Source of the DNA: Aedes albopictus
Lineage: Eukaryota > Arthropoda > Insecta > Diptera > Culicidae
Length of the DNA stretch: 64,000 nucleotides
NCBI RefSeq assembly: GCF_035046485.1
Contig: NC_085138.1
Location: 292,250,256 to 292,314,255 of the forward strand
Reading direction: 5' to 3'
The first letter of the stretch is position 1; each line of letters opens with the position of its first letter. Below the pieces are notes generated by a model that did no database searches, was not told where the DNA came from, and worked only from the letters and a program-made list of their open reading frames with translations. Below, piece by piece: positions 53,931-62,613 of the stretch. Made by a program: the position numbers and the translations under genes.

Positions 53931-55586
53931 TTCGCGAAGTTAGAATCGATGTGGTGAAACACTATTTTTTAAACAACTAATTTTTTAACTGTCATATCTC
54001 GGGAACCAGTGAGCCGAATTGAATGATTTTTTTTAACGTTTATCAACAATATATTAGTCCTTCATACAACGTTCTAAAATATTTTCTTACGATGAATTGA
54101 GTTATACCAGGTTGAAATTGTTACCAATATAGAGGAAAATACAGGGGATAGACAAAATGATCGGGACAGGCAAATTTTTTCTCTTTTCAAAAAATGTGCT
54201 AGTGGCTGTTACTTTTCGAAAAGTGCATCAAAAATTCTCAAATTTTTACTGTAAATTCATCAACTTGTTGTGTATCAGTGGTTGAATCAGACTATTCAAC
54301 ACGAAGTTATACAGATTCTAAACAAAGGTGATAATTATCCGATAGCTAACTTCGAGCTGATATTATATCTCCGGAATCATTGAACCGAATGCAATAAAAA
54401 TTTTGAGCGTTGATGACTTATATAATGAGCTTTAAAAAACATTTTACTAACCCTAAAAATTTTAACACGGATGAAAATTATAACGATTAGATTATTTTTC
54501 TAATATAACACCAAATTATCCAAAATTTCAATATCGTTTCAAAATTCAAGATGCAAATTATAGTTCATTTAAATTCCCTCTTATTGACTCGGATATGAAT
54601 ATGTTTTGAAGGAATGTTACAATGACGGCAATGAATTGAAAAAAGTAATGGGATGCATATTTAAAATAGACCAATTTAATAAAAAACCATAAAATAAATT
54701 AAATTGCTATAACTTTTTTTCTTATTGAAAATTTCAAGTTGAGTTAAACGTTTTTCAAAGCTCATAATATTAGTCATAAATGGTCAAAATTTTATTGCAT
54801 TCGATTCATTGATTCCGGAGATATAACAGCTCAAAGTTAGCTATCGAATAATTATACCTTTTTCTAGAATATTTATGACTTCGCGCATCTTTTCCAAATT
54901 CTGACCACTGATACACAACTAGTTGATCTATTGACAGTAAAAATTTGAGAATATTTTATGCACTTTTCGAAAAGTTACAGCTACTTGAACATTTTTTGAA
55001 AAGTGAAAAATTTGCCTGTACCGATCATTTTGTCTATCCCCTGTAAGTCAAGTTTACTATACTACACAAAAAATACTGAATATGTTCTTCCTTCAATCCA
55101 AATAGGCTCTAATATATCTAACTAGAAATATCTTGAGAGCAGAAGTGGAAAATCTTTTGATATCAAATCTAAAATTTATTGAGATTGATGAAAAAAAAAA
55201 TTTTTTTTTCGAGAAAATTCCAAAAAGTGTCAACTCATGATAACTTTTTTCAACGTTCAAAAAGTTCTTATGTTTTAAAAACTTTTGAAGCATTAATATA
55301 TTGTTAATAGACGTTCAAAATTTCATTCAATTCCGTTCACTGGTTTTCGAGATATGACAGCTCAAAAACAACATGTTTAAAAAATAGTGTTTTACGAGAA
55401 CGGTTCTAGCTTCGCGAAAGGTTAACCAATCAAGCCTAAATTTGTACCAATGATGCACATATAATAGGTTGACAAACAGTCGAAATTTGAGATTTTTTGA
55501 TGCACTCTTTGAAAAGTTACAGCTTGTTGAACTTTTTTGAGAGAGATAAAAATGTTGTCTATCCCAAACATTTTGGCCATCCCCTG
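53931..55586. mobile_element. Palindromic element (outer), left end truncated
   Basis: The left part (about 53,931-54,139: TTTCGCGAAGTTAGAA, ACACTATTTTTTAAACA, CTGTCATATCTCGGGAACC) is the inverted counterpart of 55,345-55,440. The right arm continues to GGCCATCCCCTG at 55,586 followed by TA, but the matching left terminus is missing. Another palindrome of the same type is inserted at 54,142-55,043. Confidence 0.65.
54142..55043. mobile_element. TA-flanked palindrome (inner)
   Basis: CAGGGGATAGACAAAATGAT and its inverted counterpart ATCATTTTGTCTATCCCCTG, flanked by TA at 54,140-54,141 and 55,044-55,045. The arms are mirror images over most of the 902 bp (for example GATACACAACTAGTTGAT in both orientations). 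Its end motif resembles that of the outer element, so a related element has landed in its relative. A fragment of the same family occurs at about 57,955-58,095. Confidence 0.8.
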
Positions 55587-55588
55587 TA

Positions 55589-56555
55589 TGTTGAGCTCAT
55601 GCTTATGTTTATTTAACCATGCAAAAAATATGCTAGGTATTATATTTTTAAACGTGTCATCAAAACATACTTTTTATTTTAAATTATCTTATATAATCTG
55701 CTCGACCTCAACATTATGATAAAATATGCTGTGGCATCTGCGCATTTTATAAAATATTAAAAATACACAATTGTTGCCTAAGCTTTCACCACATATTGCA
55801 CTACCATCACTCATCGGATTACCAGTACCAACACTTTATCACGGTACAGCACAACCTCAGCGAATTCTAGAGAAATTGTATAAAAAATTGCATCCTTATC
55901 AAAAGCGATATAAGCAAGTCTTAGTCGTCACCTTCGTCACGCTCAATTCTAAACCTATCTTATTGCAAAGGTTGCACCGGCGGCGATACGCTCGCTTCCA
56001 TCCCAGGTATCCGTTATCCACGTGTTTCCGTCTAATGAATTCATTGAACCATTCCATCACGTTAGAGCGCGTTAAGCACGTCATTACCACCGTAGCAACA
56101 CCGCTCAGCACAGCACCGTGTTGCTTGCCTCTGTCCTTGCTTGGTTGGCTCTTCTTCCCTGGGGATGTAGCGGGTGGTAAATACATTATTTCTCCAATAA
56201 CCAGCGTCAAATACCGGGAAAGATCAAGCACCTGTTGCCACGCAACAAGATATCGCACACCAAGTAGAAGATGTCAATTAAGGATTGTTGTTGGAGCGAT
56301 ACTGGAAGAGGGCCTAACATCATTTATCAACCATTGGAGCAGCAAGAGTCGCATTTCTGAAAATTTTATTGATTGGCGTGGGTGAGCTTTAATGGACTCT
56401 ACAATGGCGTACGAATCTTTGGCAACTAATTGCGATGAGCCCTTTTTCAGCGCTGGCGTTGATTTAATAATAGACTCAGCCGACCGGTTGATCGAATTAA
56501 ATTACCATAAATGTCCAAATTTGAACGACGACCTAATTCGGATTTTGTCTGGTCT
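55589..56555. other. Unassigned region with a long open stretch
   Basis: A frame stays open on the plus strand from about 55,771 to 56,385 (204 codons, alternative start), and a 119-codon frame with an ATG lies opposite on the minus strand (56,258-55,899). Neither shows a domain I recognise. Base composition is closer to coding than in neighbouring DNA. At 56,392-56,555 a short plus frame gives a vaguely leucine-rich segment (RLIELNYHKCPNLNDDLIRI) that could be a stray exon or chance. No gene is called. Confidence 0.3.
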
Positions 56556-56559
56556 GCTT

Positions 56560-57745
56560 GATGGAGGCACATTCCAGATACTACTTCCACGGATCGAGTT
56601 CTAGTTCACGACACGGAGGTGGGTCGGAAGTGCTTTCACATAGCTTCAGGAGTCCCGCAACATTCCACCGTGGTAAACTGGACAGTACTTATAGGATAAT
56701 GTGCCTGAGGGTTACGAGCGCGTGCCGTACCGTGTCACACGATGCACTCTGCGTCATCACTGGTATGGTACCTATCGGTATCCTTATCAGGGAAGACATA
56801 GAGTGTTTCGAAATGCGCGGCACAAGAGGCATACGCAGGACTGCCAGGATGGCCTCCAAAGTCAAATGGCCGCGCGCTTGGGAAATTTCCACCAAAGGAA
56901 GGTGGACCCACAGGTTGTAAGTATCTACATCGGTTCGGTCATGCGGTTTCTCCCGAATGTCCGGTTCGTGGTGGTTTAGAGGAAACGGCGGAAAACGTTT
57001 TGTTCGTGTTCCCGTGTTTTCGTACAATGTGTGACCACATGCTTGCAACATGCGGGGAGGACGCAACTCCGGGCAATCCAGGAAATGTCCAGAGGATGTG
57101 TAGGGATGAGTTTTGCTGGAATGCCGTTTCAACGGCTATCATCCACATGATCTTGAAGCTACAGAGGAGGTGGCGCGTGGACTCGGAGAATGGCTAGTGC
57201 ATACGCGTTACAAGAGGTGGTCCAAGGATTCAAAGTTAGCCATGCAGGTCACACTGGTGCTCAAGAAAACGACCCTTACAGCGATAGAGTGGCCGCGGGA
57301 AGAACATCCTGGTAACGTTGCAGTCGTGACGTCGGTCTACTGGGTCGGATTCGACCCCGCGGTTCGAAAGGGGTCACCGGTAAGGGTCGGGGCAGGTGAA
57401 AGCCCCATGTCGACACGTCCTTCTGTGTGCTGGCTGATAAAGCCTTACTTGTAGGAAGGCAACAGGTCAATCGCTGTGCACGCGGTATCACTTCTTGCTA
57501 CTTGCTGTGCAATTGGAAGCAGGCGTGGTGTCGACCCTGCCTACCTTCGATGACAAAGGAAGTGCTAAGAACTACTCTGGAAACTAGCTAAGCGTCAGCA
57601 AGCTACCTTGGTGGACTCCCCAAAGCGAGCCAACGATGTTCGTTGCTGCAGGCTTTACCCCACTTTACCTGGACCTTTTGTCCGGGTGTCTGTTGAGCAG
57701 ATTATCACCCACCGCCCCCCCCCCCCCCCACAAAAAAAACTCGCA
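56560..57745 (+). mobile_element. Degraded R1-clade non-LTR 3' end
   Basis: RT fragments appear in shifting frames: VHDTEVGRKCF and ASGVPQ near 56,605-56,660, then RVTSACRTVSHDALCVITGM, REDIECFEMRGTRGIRRTAR and KGRWTHRL, all R1-type. Further on VLFVFPCFRTMCDHMLATC and WNAVSTAIIHMILKLQRRWR match the R1 C-terminal H/C region. The 3' region (57,520-57,745) ends in a C run and A-rich tail and matches the insert at 24,341. Frameshifts and a deletion make it inactive. Confidence 0.75.
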
Positions 57746-58240
57746 CATCTGAATGCCGGCGATGCAGAATAGCAAAAGAACGCCAACTTTCCAATGCTGG
57801 GTATACATCCAATGCATTGTCTCTTTCCAATGCATTGATGGCCATACCACAGACAAACAGACGTAACACCTTGAACGATTTTAATGGAAATCTATCGCCC
57901 AGTTCACACTACCGTCACCTGGTGGAAAAGTTGCACGAATCACTGCGTTGTGCAATATCGTCAACTAGTTGTGTATCATTGTCCAAATATGGAAAAGATT
58001 GGGCCATTCTTCACAATGTTATAAAGATTCTTGAAAAAGGTAAAATTATCCGATAGCCAACTTTGAGCTGTTATATCTCCGGATTCAATGAACCGAACTG
58101 GTAACTGGTGGAAAAACATTCCTCGCAAGCAGAAAAAACTAGCATATATGCAGAAAGTGATCAATTCAAGAAATAAATCGAGATTGTTGTCTGTTTGCTC
58201 TTTGTTTTTATCCCATATCATTTTGATGTGACGTCGTGGA
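57746..58240. other. Spacer with a fragment of the CAGGGGATAGAC palindrome family
   Basis: 57,955-58,095 (ACTAGTTGTGTATCA, then AATTATCCGATAGC and TATCTCCGGA) matches inner sequence of 54,142-55,043. GACAAACAGACGTAACACC near 57,850 looks like another dispersed repeat end. No gene. Confidence 0.45.
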
Positions 58241-59180
58241 TGACAGTGGTTCTCGTCACATGTCTAGTCACGATTGTGAATAACAACACAGCATCCAAGG
58301 TGATCAGTATAATCTGGAGCTAGATCTGGAGGTACATCTAGCCCATTCACGTATTCACAGAAGGACTCAACACTTGGCATCTCACTGCATACTCATTGGT
58401 TAATGATGTTTGCAGTATTCTTGCAATGTATTTGCAGAGATGGTATGTCGGAGCCGTGACGATGGGTACCACTGGACGTAGGGGCATTTCTTGTTTGTGT
58501 ACCTTCGGTAGTCCGTATATGCGTACACATACCGCATTGTAGCACATCAACTAATATTTTCTTTTACTGTCGATGAGTTTCAAGTTGAACAAACGTTAAC
58601 AAACTATACTGTAGTTTTTCCGTTGGAAGCTGTCCGTTGGATCGGCCCTCAGTTGTTCGTACGAATCCGGATCATTTACGAACTGCAACATCTTCGTGTC
58701 GTAATCCTCCAAACGCATCACCACTGGCTTATTTCCTTTATCTGCTTCAGTGATCAGGATGTCCGGGTTGTCTTTGATGAGCTTTCTGGTTTAGATCTCG
58801 GCTTAGTTGCAAAATTTCTCAAGCTGCAACTGGTTGTTATTGGGGGATCGCCGCAAGAAATTTTGTACTTGATTTTTCAACTTGCATCTCGTGCACTCAC
58901 GTAAACCACGGTTCTCCTCGAGCAATAAAACCTGTTCAATGTCGGATATTAGATGGAAGAACGGTATCTGGGACTGCGTTTTGTATTGCAAGGTAAAGTT
59001 GGGTCCCATACTTAGCAGTACCATAGTCTCAGGAGGGATCTGCTTGGTTGTTGTATTGAGGATTGCTTTCTCGTTGATCGAACACGTGTGTTGTAGATTA
59101 TGTATTTTGTGTCAATAAATTAAAACCATTTTTAGGCCCTGAGGAAGGTGCAATAGACGACCCGAAACGTCAGCGATGAT
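58241..59180 (-). mobile_element. Penelope-like retroelement remnant
   Basis: On the minus strand the remains of one protein are readable through frameshifts: MGPNFTLQYKT and IPFFHLISDIEQVL (about 59,010-58,945), DILITEADKGN and MRLEDYDTKMLQFVND (about 58,765-58,670), then [20 protein letters not shown] and [14 protein letters not shown] (58,530-58,410), then [12 protein letters not shown] near 58,340. This order (LGPNF, TKADKGN, YGLPKIHK-PLRP, then the aspartate motif) is characteristic of Penelope-like reverse transcriptases. The GIY-YIG endonuclease end was not seen, so the element is truncated. Confidence 0.8.
59139..59171 (+). ncRNA. Hammerhead-ribozyme-like core in Penelope-type terminal sequence
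   Basis: CTGAGGA (59,139-59,145), a possible 3-bp stem GGT/ACC, then CGAAAC (59,163-59,168) and GTC (59,169-59,171) give the conserved hammerhead order with almost no stem III, as reported for Penelope-type hammerheads that act as dimers. It lies next to the Penelope RT remnant but on the opposite strand. Cleavage activity is inference. Confidence 0.5.
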
Positions 59181-59183
59181 AAT

Positions 59184-59371
59184 AAAACGAAGCCACGACT
59201 TGAATTTTCAAAAGCATCTGAAATACCAAATATTGTATCCCGCTAAGAAGTTTATCGATTGGTCACCTGCTGGTGGTTATCAATCGATCAACTTTTCAGG
59301 GTGATCCGTCATTTGGTTCTTTAGATTTGTGCTTTTGAAAATACGAGGTGTGGCTTCGTTCTGTATTCACC
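59184..59371. mobile_element. TTAA MITE, copy 3 of 3, left end missing
   Basis: ACGAAGCCACGACTTGAATT to GGCTTCG...GTATTCACC, followed by TTAA (59,372-59,375). The first 15 or so bases (TTAA plus GGTGAATAT) are absent at the left, exactly where the Penelope-type sequence ends, so the two share a junction. Confidence 0.75.
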
Positions 59372-59461
59372 TTAATCAACTGTAAGCCGAAAAACTAACA
59401 AAATCAAGCTATTATCCAATCGAAAAAGTCATTAGGAAAAGAACAGTGCATTTTAACTTAA

Positions 59462-59805
59462 GGCGAAACTGGAAGCATTTCCTCATATTTTTGGTTTTTG
59501 ATTTTTTATTAAATAACGAAGCAATATTTTCAAAATCGGTTTTCGTGCACAATTGTAGAGTATGGATCAGGGTATCTTCTGAATTTTTTAGGCGGTAGAA
59601 AATGTTTTTCATTCTTGCAGAAACCATTTTTTAGTCAAATTTTGTTCGAAAATGGTTTCTGCAAAAACAAAAAAAACATTTTCTACCGCGTAAAAAAATC
59701 AGAAGATACCCTGATCCATACTCTACATGTGCACGAAAACCGATTTTGAAATATTGCTTCGTTATTTAATAAAAAATTAAATGAGGAAATGCTTCCAGTT
59801 TCGCC
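59462..59805. mobile_element. TTAA-flanked palindromic MITE, second family
   Basis: GGCGAAACTGGAAGCATTTC and its inverted counterpart, flanked by TTAA at 59,458-59,461 and 59,806-59,809. At 344 bp it is nearly a full hairpin with the centre near 59,634 (AAAATGGTTTCTGCA opposite its complement). No transposase; TSD fits piggyBac-type mobilisation. Confidence 0.85.
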
Positions 59806-59884
59806 TTAATGCTAGTTGTTCACACCTCTAACAAATCAGGCCTTTTTGCTTGTCCTTATTTTGATCCTTAGTCTGCCTTCCTTC

Positions 59885-60360
59885 CCATAGGCAGGCCCTG
59901 AAACCAGCTAGGATTCCTTGACATGCCCCTGAGACCTTTAGGTACCCTCTGATACCCACCGGGCCGCTTAAAACTACTCTGAGGCCGCCAGAAACGCTCA
60001 TGAGACCTGCATATGCCCCCTGGAAACCCTTGGTACCCCCTAAAATGCTTCTGAGAGACCTTCTGAACCGGCCCGGCAACCCCATAAAGCGCCCCTGAGA
60101 TCCCCTGCAATCCCCCTGAGACCCCCTGAAGCGCTCCAAAGACCCTGAAACGCCTCTGAGACCCTCTGAACCATCCCAGATATCCGAGAACACCTTCCTC
60201 CCTTTTCCTGAAATCGCCACTGATCCTTTGAAGCGTCCCTGAAGCCTCCTAGTACCCCCTTGAGGCCTCCTAAAGCGCCCCTGGGACCCGCTGAAACGCC
60301 CATAAGCCTCTCTGAGACCCTCATAAACGCCCATGCGACCTAATAGCCATCGGGACTCTC
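59885..60360. repeat. C-rich degenerate minisatellite
   Basis: Words such as CCCCCTGAGACC, CCTGAAACGCC and CCTCTGAGACCC recur every 15-20 bases. Minus-strand frames through it (for example 59,828-60,334) are rich in glycine, arginine and phenylalanine repeats and are artefacts. Confidence 0.75.
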
Positions 60361-60742
60361 TGGCATGCCCCAGTAATCGCGCTTTGCTATCATCAATCTC
60401 TGGCCGCCGTTGTCATAGTTAGCGTCGTTAATACATTTTCTTATATGTACGCTATATTGATTCTGAATAGCTCTTCCTTTTTTATGCAAGGCATAAGAAA
60501 GTTAAATAGGGGAACTTACGTATTCTCGGCCGTTTTGTTCTCTTCGTTATAAGGGTTCATTGGGACCTATTGAACTTAAAGTTAGCATCACACCTTTCCC
60601 AACCAAGCCAAATTATACTACCAAGTTTCAACCGACAACCCCCCCTGAAGAAGAGAATAAACCTGCCGATAATACCCACCGTCACCCTAAATGAAAAAAA
60701 AACATAGAAATAATCTGCATAAAAATAAAATTTTAAAATTAT
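60361..60742. other. Spacer, no gene seen
   Basis: Mixed AT-rich sequence without a recognisable repeat boundary or protein similarity. The minus-strand frame 60,557-60,901 runs into the SINE and is rejected. Confidence 0.4.
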
Positions 60743-60751
60743 GATTATATA

Positions 60752-61025
60752 GCCGAGGCGGTAAACGCACGGATATTCAGCATGACCATGTTGAGGGTGA
60801 CGGGTTTGATTCCCGGTCGGTCCAGGATCTTTTCGTAAAGGAAATTTCCTTGACTTCCTTGGGCATAGAGTATCTTCGTGCCTGCCACACGATATACGCA
60901 TGCAAAATGGTCATTGGCAGAGGAAGCTCTCAGTTAATAACTGTGAAAGTGCTCATAGAACACTAAGCTGAGAAGCAGGCTTTGCCCCAATGAGGACGTT
61001 ACGCCAAGAAGAGAGAAGAGAGAGA
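60752..61025 (+). mobile_element. tRNA-derived SINE (family S1)
   Basis: Same structure as the copies at 28,179 and 35,478: AGCCGAGGCGGTAAACGCAC (box A), GGGTTTGATTCCCGG (box B with one change), the same body and an AG tail. GATTATATA at 60,743-60,751 and again from 61,026 is the likely TSD. Confidence 0.85.
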
Positions 61026-61034
61026 GATTATATA

Positions 61035-61900
61035 TTTGATATTTTTTTTATCTACCGGGGCTATACGTAATAGCCTGGGAAAGAAAGAAAACTCTCCTGT
61101 GCACTCTTTGGGTCCCATTTTAGGTCCATATAAACTATGTAAAACTTTAGCTGATCGAAGAGACTATATTTTCGTTCTCGTCATCGTTCAAAGTTTTCAT
61201 GCAATTTACTATGAGAAAAATTACGTTTTCAAGGAAAAATCACCACAGGTCACCCATCAAACCCCTTAAATTAAGTCAATGAATGATTTCTGTGTGAAAT
61301 TTTACTAGGAACCAACGCTTTCAAAACTGCAAAGCGATTTGAAGCATGTGACAAAAAGTTATTAACTGAAAACTGAATGCCAAGCAAATGCAGCTTAGCA
61401 CGTAGAGAATAGTAAATCGAATATTAAATGATTTATTTTTAGAAGTCAAGAGGAGACTCCCTTTACTTGTGAAGATATTATCAAGTTTATGTTTGTTGGT
61501 GAAAAAAATAGAAGCTAAATTTGTTGCAATCTTTTCAACTAGTAAATAATCAATTATTATAAACCCAAAATCAAAACTGTTTGATGATGGTTCTTCAGCA
61601 CGGATGCAACACAGCAAAAAAAATCTTGTGATATCACATCATTTTCGCTGCACATCAGTCGCGTCGTAAAAGTGATGTAAACAATTACATCATTTTCTTG
61701 TAAAAAATTAGTAGCCGCAGCTTGAGAGTGGGTCTAGCAATCGCTAGAACCGGATCTAAAGATTAATCATATATAAGTAAAATATTGGCATGGATTCGTA
61801 CACTGATCCGTTGAGTGTGAGACGTATCCCTTACCTCTCAGCTATTCCACCGAGTTAGTAGGAAGGTGATAAATATGATACTGCTTCTAGGTATCTGCTG
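61035..61900. other. Intergenic DNA downstream of the receptor gene
   Basis: AT-rich with no credible frame. 61,625-61,710 contains paired words (GATATCACATCATTTTCG and GTGATGTAAACAATTACATCA-type sequence, each under 20 bases here) that may be a small MITE. Nothing else supported. Confidence 0.4.
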
Positions 61901-62613
61901 GAATGGGTTTGTTGATACTTTCCGGTGCCAACCAGGGTGTGCATGGTGAGTGTGATAATTGTTGGAAAACGACGTAACCGAGTGAAACTACGTTCGAAAA
62001 TGAATACATCACCAGAAATTACGCGCCTGGATATTACAAAATTATTTGCTGTGAATGTTTACCGACCTGAAGTACAATGCAGTGCTAAAAAAAATCTCTT
62101 AACGTGTGATGTTTGTCATATTCCGTGCAAGTTAAGACAAACCTATGTCGCATTGGATGTATTGTCACAACAAACACAGGTTTCGACATTGTCATTATGG
62201 TTGCCCGATGGTGATTCAGTGTCCACCACCCATTTCCAGACACATAAATCATCCCAGGCTAGGACATTATTCTCAACCGTCTATTTCAATAACAACACCG
62301 CAGTCAGCAGTTTTATTTCATTAGAATTTACTTTCGCACATGAATTGTGTTTGTTTACGATGGCCAGGCCCCGAAGTTCCTATCCTATAAATGGCTTTTC
62401 AATAAATTTCAAATTTACGTCTCTAATTTATGTACAGTGTTTATCTCTCACTTTGTTTGCCGCTTGTTTGATTTATGACACTAGTGTAATGTACAATTTA
62501 TTTCTCTCCTAATTCACTTATACAAATTTCTATCTCATCTGTTTTGGGTGCATTACTCTACTACGTGTGTGCTGTATTAACGATAAATTTTCGTAGCTGG
62601 GGTTTTTATATAT
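61901..62613 (-). other. Probable 3' untranslated region of the receptor gene
   Basis: This lies directly downstream of the receptor stop codon on the minus strand. A polyadenylation signal AATAAA lies on the minus strand at 62,502-62,497, about 110 bases after the stop. A plus-strand frame of 195 codons (61,925-62,512) lies opposite, uses a weak start context and shows no domain, so it is not called. The extent of the UTR is a guess. Confidence 0.4.

Noticed and set aside
56392..56604. Leucine-rich-repeat-like exon
   Set aside because: Only about 20 residues look LRR-like. There are no splice sites or neighbouring repeats, and it runs into R1 sequence.
59828..60334. 168-codon glycine/arginine-rich minus-strand frame
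   Set aside because: Translation of a C-rich degenerate minisatellite, with no domain.
61925..62512. 195-codon plus-strand frame
   Set aside because: It lies opposite the probable 3' UTR of the receptor, with no domain, no good start context and AT-rich composition.
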